A DNA stretch of 49,834 bases. Source: an uncultured Acidobacteriota bacterium (GTDB lineage Bacteria; Acidobacteriota; Terriglobia; Bryobacterales; Bryobacteraceae). The translations under genes were made by a program, and so were the position numbers. Position 1 is the first letter of the stretch. Each line of letters begins with the position of its first letter. Location of the stretch: NCBI GenBank assembly GCA_902825945.1, contig CADECY010000052.1, positions 1 to 49,834 of the forward strand, written 5' to 3'. Shown here one piece after another: positions 17,303 to 26,162 of this stretch. Under the pieces are notes generated by a model. It did not search any database, was not told the origin of the DNA, and worked only from the letters and a program-made list of their open reading frames with translations.

Positions 17303-18874
17303 CTATTTTCCGAGCTTGCCGAAGAAGCTCGCATCGTTCCACCGTGGCCGATCCTTGGAGTTCGCCACCAGAACGGTCATCATCTCGACCACGCGATTGA
17401 ATTTCACCGCCGCGTCGCGATCCACGGGTTGGCCGAGATCATCGCTCGGAGCGTGGTATCGATTCCGGGTCCAGTCCTTCTGCATCTGTTCTTCCTTGGA
17501 CCCAGGCTCGTAGCCGAGCTTGAGAGCGAGTGCCGGGATCCCGCGCAGGATGAAGCTGTACTGGTCACTCCGGATGAAGCGATTCCGCGCCGGCTCGAGA
17601 TCGGGCTGGACTTTCACTCCGAGTTCCTTGGCCACCGCTTCGAGGGGACCGCGCAGTGTCGACTCCTCGAGCCCGAGCACCATCAGGTGCGTGAAGCGGT
17701 GAATCGGAAGGTACATGTCGAAGTTGATGTTCGCGGCGATCTTCTCGACCGGAATCGTGGGATGGGTCGCGAAGTAGCGTGACCCGAGCAATCCCTTCTC
17801 CTCGGCGGTCACCGCGACGAACACCACGTCGCGCTGCAACCTGCGCCCACTGGCTTTCAGGGCGCGCGCCACCTCGATCATCGTTGCGATGCCCGAGGCG
17901 TTGTCCATCGCGCCATTGTTGATCGAGTCGCCTTGCACGGGGGCGGTGACTCCGATGTGATCGATGTGGGCGGTGAGCACCACCGCTTCTCCGTTTCCGC
18001 TTCCCGGGATCCGTGCGCAAACATTGTCCGAAGTGACGCGCGACTGTTTCACCACGGCCCTCGAACGAATTGAAACGGCGAGCGGAAACCGCGGCAGCAG
18101 CTTGCCTTGTTCGGCCTGCGCGATCAGATCCACCGCGGTGTGCGCAGTGCCTTCGAACAGTGGGCCCGCTTCGGCCGGATTCACGGATGCGCTCAGATGG
18201 AGACCGTGGCCATCCTCGCCGCCCGGAACATCGAGCACCATCGACGGATTCAACCGTGCGCGCAACGAGCGCTCCCAAGGCACGTCGGAGGTTTTCGGCG
18301 GACTGATCGCGATCGAGCCGATCGCTCCCGCCGCGCGCAACGCCTTCGCGCGCTCGGCCGTGGAACTGAAGTGCGCGCGAATCGCTCCGGGAAGGCTCGC
18401 GGGCGAATTGTTGATATACACGGCTACTTTGCCTTTCACGTCCAACCCGGCGAAGTCGTCGTGTCCATGCGACGGAATGCTCAAGCCGTATCCCACGAAG
18501 ACAGTGGCCGCGGACACGGGCGTGGGCTTGCCCGTCATCAGCCGAAGTCCGAACATCGCCGTCGAGCCCAGCGCGAGTTTGGTCTCCTTGCCATCGCGCA
18601 CGAGAGATAGCGAAGACTTCTCCTCGGTGATCACGTTTTGCACGAGCGGCACTCTCTGAACGTAGCCGTCCGTTCCGCACGCTTCGAGTCCGGCGTCCTT
18701 GAACTTTCCCGCAAGGTACTCCACCGCGATCCGGTGGCCCTTCGATCCGGCGTTCCGCCCTTCGAGTTTGTCATCGGCGAGGAACTCGATGTGGGACCAC
18801 CAGCGGTCACCGGGCGGAACTTCCGAATACGCTAGCGGAGCGAGCAGCAACAACGAAGCGGCGAAACGGCGCAT
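17303..18874 (-). CDS. Exported M28 family zinc aminopeptidase with PA domain
   Basis: The product is 523 residues with a signal peptide (MRRFAASLLLLAPLAYS). A protease-associated insert occupies about residues 120-250. The M28 catalytic ligands are all present: His303 (TAHIDH), Asp324 (GAMDNASG), the Glu358-Glu359 pair (TAEEKG), Asp386 (NINFD) and His474 (RYHAPSDD). The motif SDQYSF at 436-441 is usual in this subgroup. Predicted to remove N-terminal residues from peptides in the periplasm. It is the last of three genes on this strand, 7 bp after the DinB gene. Confidence 0.9.
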   Translation of the reverse strand: MRRFAASLLLLAPLAYSEVPPGDRWWSHIEFLADDKLEGRNAGSKGHRIAVEYLAGKFKDAGLEACGTDGYVQRVPLVQNVITEEKSSLSLVRDGKETKLALGSTAMFGLRLMTGKPTPVSAATVFVGYGLSIPSHGHDDFAGLDVKGKVAVYINNSPASLPGAIRAHFSSTAERAKALRAAGAIGSIAISPPKTSDVPWERSLRARLNPSMVLDVPGGEDGHGLHLSASVNPAEAGPLFEGTAHTAVDLIAQAEQGKLLPRFPLAVSIRSRAVVKQSRVTSDNVCARIPGSGNGEAVVLTAHIDHIGVTAPVQGDSINNGAMDNASGIATMIEVARALKASGRRLQRDVVFVAVTAEEKGLLGSRYFATHPTIPVEKIAANINFDMYLPIHRFTHLMVLGLEESTLRGPLEAVAKELGVKVQPDLEPARNRFIRSDQYSFILRGIPALALKLGYEPGSKEEQMQKDWTRNRYHAPSDDLGQPVDRDAAVKFNRVVEMMTVLVANSKDRPRWNDASFFGKLGK

Positions 18875-18881
18875 GTGCGTT

Positions 18882-19361
18882 TTATCCTTTGGCTGCCTTG
18901 TAGGCTTGGCGAACCGCCATCATCTGCTGGGCGTGCTTTTCGGCGTGCTCAGCATTGACGCGCAACAAATCGAGGAGCGTCATCGATCCTCGTTCGCTAT
19001 GGGTCGCGCGCCGTTGGAACGCTTCCTCCGGCAGATCTTTCAGCAGCTCATGGCTCTCGGCCCGCGTGCGGCGAAAGCCTTCCACCGCGAGCGAGATCTT
19101 GCGGCGCTTGTGATCGAGATGCTCCGCCCACAGCTTTTCGTCGTAGCCCTGCAGCGTGGGATTGCCCTCGCTGAGGATCTGGCGGATGCGAATGCCGCAC
19201 ACCATCTCGAAGTCGGCGAGGTGGCAGACGATCTGACGGACGCTCCATTTGCCGGGTCCGGGAACGAAGTCGAGTTCCTGGTTGCTGGCACCGGTGGTAG
19301 CCACGGCGATCAGTTCGGTGCCGCGGCGGAATCTTTCGAGGAGGTCGGAGATTTCGCTCAT
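18882..19361 (-). CDS. DinB-family protein
   Basis: The start at 19361 gives 159 residues beginning MSEISDLLERFRRG; an upstream in-frame extension would overlap the zinc-ribbon gene. The four-helix DinB/YfiT-like fold is indicated by PGKWSVRQIVCHLADFEMV, with the first metal-binding His in CHLAD, and a C-terminal VNAEHAEKHAQQM with His pairs. Members bind a divalent metal; some are thiol transferases, most are uncharacterised. It starts 2 bp after the zinc-ribbon stop and is followed by the peptidase, so the three are probably one transcript. Confidence 0.8.
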   Translation of the reverse strand: MSEISDLLERFRRGTELIAVATTGASNQELDFVPGPGKWSVRQIVCHLADFEMVCGIRIRQILSEGNPTLQGYDEKLWAEHLDHKRRKISLAVEGFRRTRAESHELLKDLPEEAFQRRATHSERGSMTLLDLLRVNAEHAEKHAQQMMAVRQAYKAAKG

Positions 19362-19363
19362 GT

Positions 19364-19525
19364 TCAGTAGTAGTCCGCGCACGACATGTAGTAACCACAA
19401 CGCTCGCAAAACAGTTTGCACTTGCGTTCGGAGAGGCGCAAGCTGCACACCGGGCAGTAGAGCATCGGCTCGTTCTCGCGCGGATCGCCTGACCGGTCCT
19501 GAGGCGGGACACTTTGCGATTCCAT
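19364..19525 (-). CDS. 53-residue zinc-ribbon protein
   Basis: This short gene was found by translating the minus strand between the DinB and gamma-glutamyltransferase genes. It starts ATG at 19525 and ends TGA at 19364-19366. After a polar 20-residue lead, the sequence has LYCPVCSLRLSERKC and FCERCGYYMSCADYY, giving two CxxC pairs (CPVC and CERC) plus two further cysteines, a compact zinc-ribbon pattern. Only 2 bp separate it from DinB, so co-translation is likely. The role is unknown; a nucleic-acid or protein-binding adaptor is possible. The candidate promoter is the palindromic -10 at 19547-19554. Confidence 0.7.
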   Translation of the reverse strand: MESQSVPPQDRSGDPRENEPMLYCPVCSLRLSERKCKLFCERCGYYMSCADYY

Positions 19526-19546
19526 GTGGTGGGAGGCGGAAAAACC

Positions 19547-19554
19547 ATTATAAT
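19547..19554. promoter_or_regulatory. Palindromic ATTATAAT: shared -10 for divergent transcripts
   Basis: ATTATAAT is its own reverse complement, so each strand reads a perfect TATAAT. On the plus strand the box ends 12 nt before the GGT start codon; on the minus strand it ends 21 nt before the zinc-ribbon ATG. No clear -35 is visible on either side. A single melting site could serve both transcripts. Confidence 0.5.
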
Positions 19555-19566
19555 TGGGCTAGCCCG

Positions 19567-21390
19567 ATGAAACTCCGAATGGCGCCGGTGCTCCTGATCG
19601 CGGCAACGCTGCTCGCGCAACAAAAGACGGCCGAGCGCCCGATCCGGCGATCGGTACGAGGAACGCGCGGCGCGGTGACAGGCGGAACCGACTATGCCAC
19701 CGAAGCGGGAATGCGCATGTTCCACGCGGGCGGCAATGCTGTCGACGCCGGAGTCGCGGCCACCTTCGCGGGCGCGGTCACCGAGTACTCGCACTTCGGA
19801 TTCGGCGGCGAGGCTCCGATCCTGATTCGTAACAAGGATGGCAAGGTCTATTCGATGGCGGGCATCGGCACCATGCCCAAGGCCGCCACGGCCGACTTTT
19901 TCCGCACGCGCAAGATGCGCCCGGGCGAGGTCTTCATCATGGAACCGAACGGGCTCAAGGGATTTCTTCCCGCGGGCGGCGTGATGCCCGCGCTCGTGCC
20001 GGGGATGCCGGAAGCCGCGATGGTCGCGTTGCGTGAATTCGGCACGAAATCACTCGCAAGCGCGATGCAACCGGCGATCGATCTCGCGGACGGAGTTCCG
20101 CTCGACGAGCAGCGCGCCAGCAGCATCTTCCGCTCGCGCCAGTTCTTCGAGCTGTGGCCGACCTCGAAGAAGGTATTCGTCCCCGGACCTCGCACGATGA
20201 TGCCCGGCGATGTGTTCCGCCAACCGGACCTCGCGCGCACGATGCGCGGAATGGTGGAAGCGGAGCGTAAGGTGCTTGCGGCGGGCGGCTCGCGTCAGGC
20301 GGGAATCGACGCGGCCCGCGACTTTTTTTATCGCGGCGAAATCGCGCGCAAGATCGCCGCGTTCGTCAAGGAAGCGAACGGCCTGCTGAGCTATGAGGAC
20401 ATGGCCGCGTTCCGCCTACAGCCGGAAGAAGCCGCTTCGACGGAATATCGCGGGTTCACGGTGCACAAGCCGGGATTCTGGAGTCAGGGTCCGGTGCTGT
20501 TGCAGACCTTGAACATGCTCGAATCGCAGGATCTGCGATTCCTGCGCCACAACTCGGCCGAGTATCTTCACCTGCTCGTCGAGTGTTTGAAGCTCGCTTA
20601 CGCCGACCGCGACACCTACTATGGCGATCCGAAGTTCGCGCGGATCCCAGCGGAGCGGTTGCTCTCCAAAGAGTACGCGGCGGAACGGCGCAAGCTCGTG
20701 GCGCCGCGCAGTTCGCAGGAATTCCGCCCCGGCAGTCCGGCTGGCAAGAGCGGAACGCATCCCTCGGAAGAGGTGATGGTGCAAGTGCGGATCGACGATG
20801 CGCTGATGGCCGCCGACACCACCACGATCAACGCGATCGACAAAGACGGCATGATGTTCGCCGAGACACCTTCGGGCTCGTGGCTTCCGTCGGTAATCGC
20901 GGGCGACACCGGAATTCCGTTGACGCAGCGCGCGCAGAGCTTCCTGCTCGTTCCCGGACATCCGAACGAAATTGCCGGCGGCAAACGGCCGCGCGTGACC
21001 CTCAGCCCGACGATCGTAACGCGCGACGGCAAGCCGTACATGGCGATCTCGACACCGGGCGGCGACAATCAGGATCAGGCCATTCTGCAATTGATCCTCA
21101 ACGTGATCGATTTCGGCATGGACGCGCAGGAGGCCGTGGAAGCGGCGCGCTTTCAGACGCGCCATCTGGTGTCGAGCTTCGACAATCACGCGATGGGCCG
21201 CAACGAACTGGTGCTCGACGAGCGCATCATTCAACAAGTGGTGCAGGAACTCGCCAATCGCGGCCACAAGACATCGCAGACTTCCAAGTGGAACAACGGT
21301 TCCGCGCCCACGCTGATCAAGTTGCTGCCGAGCGGCGTTCTCGAAGCGGGCGCGGACCCGTATGGACATCGCGCGGCGGCGGCCTGGTGA
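19567..21390 (+). CDS. ggt: Gamma-glutamyltransferase family protein
   Basis: The ATG at 19567 gives 607 residues starting with a signal peptide (MKLRMAPVLLIAATLLAQ). Family hallmarks are the N-terminal AGGNAVDAGVAATFAGAV, FGFGGEAPILIRN, and the small-subunit start with threonines 418-420 in MAADTTTINAIDKDG, where the autocatalytic nucleophile lies. GDNQDQAILQLILNVIDFGM and PTIVTRDGKPYMAISTPGG follow. The usual TTH triad is TTI here, as in many Acidobacteria. Predicted to hydrolyse or transfer gamma-glutamyl groups of glutathione-type peptides, or act on related amides, in the periplasm. Its TGA overlaps the GTG of the DUF72 gene. Confidence 0.88.
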   Translation: MKLRMAPVLLIAATLLAQQKTAERPIRRSVRGTRGAVTGGTDYATEAGMRMFHAGGNAVDAGVAATFAGAVTEYSHFGFGGEAPILIRNKDGKVYSMAGIGTMPKAATADFFRTRKMRPGEVFIMEPNGLKGFLPAGGVMPALVPGMPEAAMVALREFGTKSLASAMQPAIDLADGVPLDEQRASSIFRSRQFFELWPTSKKVFVPGPRTMMPGDVFRQPDLARTMRGMVEAERKVLAAGGSRQAGIDAARDFFYRGEIARKIAAFVKEANGLLSYEDMAAFRLQPEEAASTEYRGFTVHKPGFWSQGPVLLQTLNMLESQDLRFLRHNSAEYLHLLVECLKLAYADRDTYYGDPKFARIPAERLLSKEYAAERRKLVAPRSSQEFRPGSPAGKSGTHPSEEVMVQVRIDDALMAADTTTINAIDKDGMMFAETPSGSWLPSVIAGDTGIPLTQRAQSFLLVPGHPNEIAGGKRPRVTLSPTIVTRDGKPYMAISTPGGDNQDQAILQLILNVIDFGMDAQEAVEAARFQTRHLVSSFDNHAMGRNELVLDERIIQQVVQELANRGHKTSQTSKWNNGSAPTLIKLLPSGVLEAGADPYGHRAAAAW

Positions 21391-22346
21391 TTCAGGGTTC
21401 CCTTTTCGCGCCTGAACTTCCCCCCTTCCGCGTGGAACTCGCCGCCCGCCTGAAGCGTCTCGCGGCGGAAGGCATCTACTTCGGAACCTCGTCATGGAAG
21501 TACGAGGGCTGGCTCGGACAAATCTACAGCGAAGAACGATACGAGTATCGCGGACGGTTCGCGAAGAAGCGGTTCGAGGAGGAGTGTCTCGCCGAATACG
21601 CGGAGACGTTTCCGGCCGTGTGCGGAGACTTCTCCTTCTATCAATTCCCTTCGCAACAATATTGGCAAAAACTGTTCGGCTCGGTTCCGCCATCACTGAA
21701 GTTCGCGTTCAAGGTGCCGGAAGAGATCACGGTGGCGCAATTCCCTTCGCACGAACGCTATGGATCCCGCGCCGGACTCCCAAATCTGAGCTTCCTCGAT
21801 GCCGCCGTGTTCGAGAACCTGTTCGCCGATCCGCTTCGGCCCTATCGCGACCGCATTGCCGCGCTGATCTTCGAGTTCGGCACCTTCTCCCACGCCGTCT
21901 TCGAAAACGTGGATCAGTTCCTCTCCGTGCTCGACCCGTTCCTCGGGCTGCTGCCCGAAGGCTTCCGCTACGCTATCGAGATCCGGAACCCGGAGTTTTT
22001 GCGGCCGGAGTATCTCGCCTGCCTCCACGCGCGCGGCGTCGCGCACGCATACAGTTCGTGGACCCGGATGCCAGAGCTTCCGGCGCAGGTCCGGTTTCCG
22101 GGCTCGCACACCGCGCCGTTCACGGTGACTCGCGCCCTGTTGAAGCATGGCCGGTCCTACGAGGATGCGGTGCGGAAGTTCCAGCCCTATCGCGAGGTTC
22201 AGGAGCCGAACCAGCCCGCCCGCGCGGGATTGAAGGAGATCGTCAAGCAGGCCCGGGCCTCCAAGCAACCGGCGTTCATCTTCGTGAACAACCGGCTAGA
22301 GGGCAATGCGCCACAGACGATCGCGGCGGTGACAGAGGAGGATTGA
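21387..22346 (+). CDS. DUF72 (YecE-like) protein
   Basis: The product is 319 residues from a GTG start inside GTGA, overlapping the GGT stop, which marks translational coupling. The core has YFGTSSWKYEGWLGQIYS, the FYQFPSQQYWQKL segment, FAFKVPEEITV, and EIRNPEF, all typical of the DUF72 TIM-barrel family. The C-terminus has FIFVNNRLEGNAPQTI, the usual ending. No biochemical activity is established for the family. No signal peptide, so it is probably cytoplasmic. It converges on the TonB receptor with only 12 bp between stop codons. Confidence 0.88.
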   Translation: MIQGSLFAPELPPFRVELAARLKRLAAEGIYFGTSSWKYEGWLGQIYSEERYEYRGRFAKKRFEEECLAEYAETFPAVCGDFSFYQFPSQQYWQKLFGSVPPSLKFAFKVPEEITVAQFPSHERYGSRAGLPNLSFLDAAVFENLFADPLRPYRDRIAALIFEFGTFSHAVFENVDQFLSVLDPFLGLLPEGFRYAIEIRNPEFLRPEYLACLHARGVAHAYSSWTRMPELPAQVRFPGSHTAPFTVTRALLKHGRSYEDAVRKFQPYREVQEPNQPARAGLKEIVKQARASKQPAFIFVNNRLEGNAPQTIAAVTEED

Positions 22347-22358
22347 AGCGGCGCGAGT

Positions 22359-24404
22359 CTACTTGCCCCGGAACCGGAACGTGAGCCCGGCCGTGAACGC
22401 CCGCGGATATCCCGGCGTCCCGTGGATGCCTGTGATCGCATCCCCGCCGCGGAAGGGACGCGATTCGATCAGATTCTGCGTTTCGTAGTAGAACCGGTTG
22501 CCGAGATTCTCGATCGAGAAGTTGAAATCCACCGACCGGTTGATCCGGCGCACCATGCTGAAGTCGTACACGACATGTCCGGTTGCGAAGCGCTGCGCTT
22601 CATCGCCATTCAGGAGATAGCGATTGATCGCCCGCATCCGCAGCGATCCGGACCAGTTGCGCCAGTTGGCGAGCGTGAGTCCGGCATTGGCGACGAAGCG
22701 TGGCGCGCGGTCGACGTACTCGCGCGGCGCGGTCCCCTTGTAGAATGCGTTCGCGACCTTGGTGAAGCCGCCGCTGAATAGCAGATGCCTGGTGATCTCG
22801 ACCGATGCCTTTCCTTCCCAGCCATACGCACGGGAGGGTCCAAGAAACTCGAGCGTGCCGTCGTCGGCGACATAGACCAGCTCATTCGAACGGTCGATGA
22901 AGAACGTGTCGGCGGAGAGCCCCACGCGTCCCATGCGGCTCGATATTCCCGTCTGGATGAAGTCCGTCGTCGCGGCCAGCGGACTGGTACGATTGGTCAA
23001 CAAACTCCGCGCGTCGAGCGACGAGATGCCGCGCCCATAGTTCGCATGGAAGGTGAGCGGCACATGGGTGAAGGGCGTGTATGCGGCGCCGGCTTTCGGC
23101 TGCCAAAGTCCGCTGGTGCGATTCGCGCTGTTCGCAGGCTCCACACGGTCGCGCACGTTCATGTGGAAGCTGTCGAACCGCAGTCCTGCCGTCAGCATCA
23201 GCTTCCCATGCATCAACGCGAGCGACTCCTGCGCGTATCCGGCGCCGTTGATCACTCGCGCGTTGGCCCGCGTGGTTACGCCGAGCGGCGTGCGTTCGAT
23301 CCTCGGGAACAGTCCGACATGGATCTGGTTGTCGTGGAAGTTGCCGCCCATGGTGAACGTGCTGAAGCGGCTTCCCACTCGGTGCGGACGCAGGTACTGG
23401 CTGTTGGCGCCTTGCTGCAACCGCGAATCGTGCTGTTGGATCGCGTCGCCATTCACCGGATCGTTCAGGAAAAAGGTGAAGTTCGAGTAGAGATCGAACA
23501 GGGAGCGTCCCAGAAATCCGTCGAGCTTCCACACCGCGCCGTTGGTCTGCTCGTGACGATAGTAGCCGGCGAGCGTCGCTTGCCGGATTCGCCCGCCTTC
23601 GCCGGGATCGAGAAATCCGAACGCAGTCAGATCGCCGTTGCCCACCAGATCGAGCGGGATCTGTCCCGATGAGTTGTAATCATTGCGCGCGCCGTTGATC
23701 CGGACTCCGTAGGCGCGGCGATCGCCGATGCGGCGTGTGAAGTTGCCGGTCACGTTGTCGCGCCGATAGTCGAGCGGCTTCACGAACGGGCCATCGGTGT
23801 GCGAGCCCTCGTAGGCGATGAACGAATCGACGTTGCGAATGTCGGGGCTGAAGGAGAGGAATCCGCGTTGCGAGTTGAACGAGCCGCCCTGCATGCGCGC
23901 GGTCCATTGATCGGGAAGGGCCTGGCGTTGACGGATGTGGACGACACCGAGTCCGCTGAAGTCACCGTATTCGGCGCTGAAGGGACCGTTGACGATGCTT
24001 GCCTCTTCGATCAGTTCCGGCGAAAGGCTCTTGAGCGATCCGAGGTAGCCTTGCCCGTGACCTTGGGTGGTCTGGTTCTGCTGAACGTTGTCCACCAGCA
24101 CCTTGAGGCCTCCGTTCACGCCGCCGTGGTCGAGGTTGAATCCGAACCGGCGCACTTCGATCGATTTTCCTCCGCCTTCGTGCTGTCCCGCATTGATACC
24201 GGCGTTCAACTGATGGAAGACTTGGTCGTCCCGCGAGAACAGGGTCTGCTTGAACACCTCTTCATTCTTTCGGTCGATCGACGGCTCCACCGGCGTCGCC
24301 GTGATGACGATACTCGTGTGGACCTCCGGAAGCTCGGGCTTGGCGCCCGTGTCCTGAGCAAGGGCGGATGCGGCGAGGATTAGGAATGTGGCAAGCGGTA
24401 GCAC
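22359..24404 (-). CDS. TonB-dependent receptor
   Basis: The product is 681 residues from a GTG start; MLPLATFLILAASALAQ is a signal peptide. Unlike the other two receptors here it lacks the carboxypeptidase-like N-terminal domain and enters a plug directly (VHTSIVITATPVEPSI; VRRFGFNLDHGGVNGGLKVL; PELIEEASIVNGPFSAEYGD). The barrel follows, with NFSIENLGNRFYYETQNLIE near the end and a terminal TFRFRGK preceded by alternating strands. This size and build resemble siderophore, metal or small-ligand receptors rather than the large Oar type. The substrate is unknown. A TACGAT box lies 10 nt before the start. Confidence 0.9.
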   Translation of the reverse strand: MLPLATFLILAASALAQDTGAKPELPEVHTSIVITATPVEPSIDRKNEEVFKQTLFSRDDQVFHQLNAGINAGQHEGGGKSIEVRRFGFNLDHGGVNGGLKVLVDNVQQNQTTQGHGQGYLGSLKSLSPELIEEASIVNGPFSAEYGDFSGLGVVHIRQRQALPDQWTARMQGGSFNSQRGFLSFSPDIRNVDSFIAYEGSHTDGPFVKPLDYRRDNVTGNFTRRIGDRRAYGVRINGARNDYNSSGQIPLDLVGNGDLTAFGFLDPGEGGRIRQATLAGYYRHEQTNGAVWKLDGFLGRSLFDLYSNFTFFLNDPVNGDAIQQHDSRLQQGANSQYLRPHRVGSRFSTFTMGGNFHDNQIHVGLFPRIERTPLGVTTRANARVINGAGYAQESLALMHGKLMLTAGLRFDSFHMNVRDRVEPANSANRTSGLWQPKAGAAYTPFTHVPLTFHANYGRGISSLDARSLLTNRTSPLAATTDFIQTGISSRMGRVGLSADTFFIDRSNELVYVADDGTLEFLGPSRAYGWEGKASVEITRHLLFSGGFTKVANAFYKGTAPREYVDRAPRFVANAGLTLANWRNWSGSLRMRAINRYLLNGDEAQRFATGHVVYDFSMVRRINRSVDFNFSIENLGNRFYYETQNLIESRPFRGGDAITGIHGTPGYPRAFTAGLTFRFRGK

Positions 24405-24414
24405 GAATCACCAG

Positions 24415-24420
24415 ATCGTA
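24415..24420 (-). promoter_or_regulatory. -10 element TACGAT before the TonB receptor
   Basis: On the minus strand TACGAT is followed by 10 nt and then the GTG start at 24404, giving a leader of only about 3-4 nt. No ribosome site is visible. Confidence 0.35.
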
Positions 24421-24470
24421 GCACGTTGGTCGTTCTATTTGGTGATACGCTCGCGGCCCGCGTTCGGATT

Positions 24471-25556
24471 TTACGATTCGGGCTTTTCTACCAATTTTTC
24501 GAGGTCGAGCATGTACAGGGCGGATCTTCCCTCGCGATCGCTGTGGAAAATCAGATGCTGGCTGTCGGGTGACACGGCCACGCGTGCCAGGGAAGGATCT
24601 TTCGCGCCGTGCTCGCAAAGGGCGAGCTCGCGCCGGTTTTGGCGCAACATCAGGAATACGATCGGTCCGGCCTTGCTGCCGCTAGCACCGAAAAAGACGC
24701 TCGCATCGGCAGTGGCAGTGAAGGCGGCATACTGGGAAGTGTTGGCGATCTTCGTGCCTGGGCCTTGGTTCGGTTTGACCTCCTCGAGCGACACCGGACC
24801 CGTATTGCCGGCCGCGAACAGATAGAGCAGGGAAGCGCCATTGGCTGTCCACCGCGCTTGGGTGACGCGCCCGGTCTCCGCCGGGGCCAGCCGTTTGGCC
24901 GAGCCCCCTCCGCGCGGAACCACCCAGAGCCCGCCCGCCGAGCGATAGGCGACGAGTTCTCCCCCAGGCTGCGCCATTGGATACTCGATCGGTGCTTCCG
25001 ATTCGAGAATCACGCGCGCCTCACCACCATTCACCGGAATCGACAACAGACGGCGCCCATCGACGGCTAGGACTTCGCCGTCGGTGGTGCCGAGTCCGGG
25101 TCCGGGCTTCTCACTGAACTCGTGAAGCTTCTTCGAGCCCTTTCCTGGCGGACCCGCCAACAGAGTCTTGCCGTCGATGAAGCAGAGCGCCTTTTCGTCG
25201 GCGGTCAGGGTCAGCGACTCAGTATCGAGCGCGCGCACGGAGCTGAGTTGGCGGTTCCGCCACGATTTCAGGTCGAGCGACCACGCTTGCTTCTGCCCGC
25301 TCTGCTCACGCGCGTACAGCAGGAAGTGGCCGCGGCGGGCAAAGATCGTCTGGTGGGCGGGGGGCAGAAAACTCGCCGCCAGGTTGGGATCGGTAACTCG
25401 AGTGAGCTCCGCCTCCGTGCCAGGATCGATGAGCTTCGTCTTCTCGACTCCCGGCTTCGGCTTCTCGGGCGAGGGTTTCGACTTGCGCGTGACAGGTCTC
25501 CACTGTTGCGCGAAGGCGAGACCGCCGGCGAACACAAAAAAGGTTCGCCGTGTCAT
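24471..25556 (-). CDS. Exported PD40/TolB-like beta-propeller
   Basis: The start at 25556 gives 361 residues with a Tat-like or Sec signal (MTRRTFFVFAGGLAFAQQ). After a Pro/Lys-rich linker (SKPSPEKPKPGVEKTK), repeated four-stranded blades follow: LTADEKALCFIDGKTLLAG, PGGELVAYRSAGGLWVVPRG, WTANGASLLYLFAAG and SPDSQHLIFHSDREGRSALY, the last being a classic PD40 blade. No catalytic signature is visible. Probably a periplasmic binding or scaffold propeller. It is divergent from the GNAT gene with 60 bp between, and each has its own -10 close to its start. Confidence 0.75.
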   Translation of the reverse strand: MTRRTFFVFAGGLAFAQQWRPVTRKSKPSPEKPKPGVEKTKLIDPGTEAELTRVTDPNLAASFLPPAHQTIFARRGHFLLYAREQSGQKQAWSLDLKSWRNRQLSSVRALDTESLTLTADEKALCFIDGKTLLAGPPGKGSKKLHEFSEKPGPGLGTTDGEVLAVDGRRLLSIPVNGGEARVILESEAPIEYPMAQPGGELVAYRSAGGLWVVPRGGGSAKRLAPAETGRVTQARWTANGASLLYLFAAGNTGPVSLEEVKPNQGPGTKIANTSQYAAFTATADASVFFGASGSKAGPIVFLMLRQNRRELALCEHGAKDPSLARVAVSPDSQHLIFHSDREGRSALYMLDLEKLVEKPES

Positions 25557-25563
25557 CTTTTCG

Positions 25564-25569
25564 ATGCTA
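25564..25569 (-). promoter_or_regulatory. -10 element TAGCAT, leaderless start for the propeller gene
   Basis: Minus-strand TAGCAT is followed by exactly 7 nt and the ATG at 25556. No ribosome site precedes this ATG, consistent with leaderless translation. Confidence 0.4.
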
Positions 25570-25600
25570 GCACGCAGGCTCATTTCTCCACGCCCCGCGC

Positions 25601-25606
25601 TACACT
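25601..25606 (+). promoter_or_regulatory. -10 element TACACT before the GNAT gene
   Basis: TACACT ends 10 nt before the ATG at 25617. The expected start of transcription is about 4 nt before the codon. Confidence 0.4.
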
Positions 25607-25616
25607 CTTCTCGTAC

Positions 25617-26162
25617 ATGATCGTCACGCCCCGTTTGCTGCTTCGCGACTGGAAACCCGAAGATCGCGCACCGTTCGCCGCCCTCAACGCCGACCCGGAG
25701 GTGATGCGCTACTTTGCTTCGCCATTGACTCGCGAACAAAGCGACGCCTTCGCGGACCGCATCGATGCCCACCGGCGAGAGCACGGCTACACATTCTGGG
25801 CAGCCGAGAGCCGCGAAACGGGCGAATTCGCGGGCATGGTAGGAATGGCCCACATCGTCTTCGAAGCCTTCTTCACGCCGGCGGTCGAGATCGGCTGGCG
25901 GCTCGCGCGCAAATTCTGGAACCAGGGGCTGGCGACCGAAGGGGCCCGCGCCGCGCTCGCGCACGGCTTCGATACGATCGGGCTCGATCGCGTTGTCGCT
26001 TTCACTTACGAAGGAAACCGCGCGTCGGAGCGGGTGATGGAGAAGTTGGCCATGCGGCGGCTCGGCGCCTTCGCGCATCCGCGGCTGTCCGCGGACCACC
26101 CTCTGAGCCGCCACGTGGTTTACGAGGTGCTGGCCGCTACATGGTCACGAGCTGGAAGTTGA
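25617..26162 (+). CDS. GNAT acetyltransferase, RimJ/RimL type
   Basis: The product is 181 residues. It begins MIVTPRLLLRDWKPEDRAPF, the standard N-terminus of this GNAT subgroup, with DPEVMRYFASPLTREQSD, then the acetyl-CoA binding stretch around EIGWRLARKFWNQGLATEGA and the late GNRASERVMEKLAMRRLG. Members acetylate protein N-termini, small amines or antibiotics; the substrate cannot be told here. The 3' end overlaps the convergent hypothetical gene by 26 bp. Confidence 0.88.
   Translation: MIVTPRLLLRDWKPEDRAPFAALNADPEVMRYFASPLTREQSDAFADRIDAHRREHGYTFWAAESRETGEFAGMVGMAHIVFEAFFTPAVEIGWRLARKFWNQGLATEGARAALAHGFDTIGLDRVVAFTYEGNRASERVMEKLAMRRLGAFAHPRLSADHPLSRHVVYEVLAATWSRAGS

Noticed and set aside
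17124..17342. 72-codon minus-strand frame before the M28 stop
   Set aside because: Overlaps the peptidase end, Arg/Pro-rich random-looking composition, no start context.
23120..23530. Alternative plus-strand frames within the second TonB receptor region
   Set aside because: They are antisense shadows; the receptor frame shows plug and barrel features throughout.
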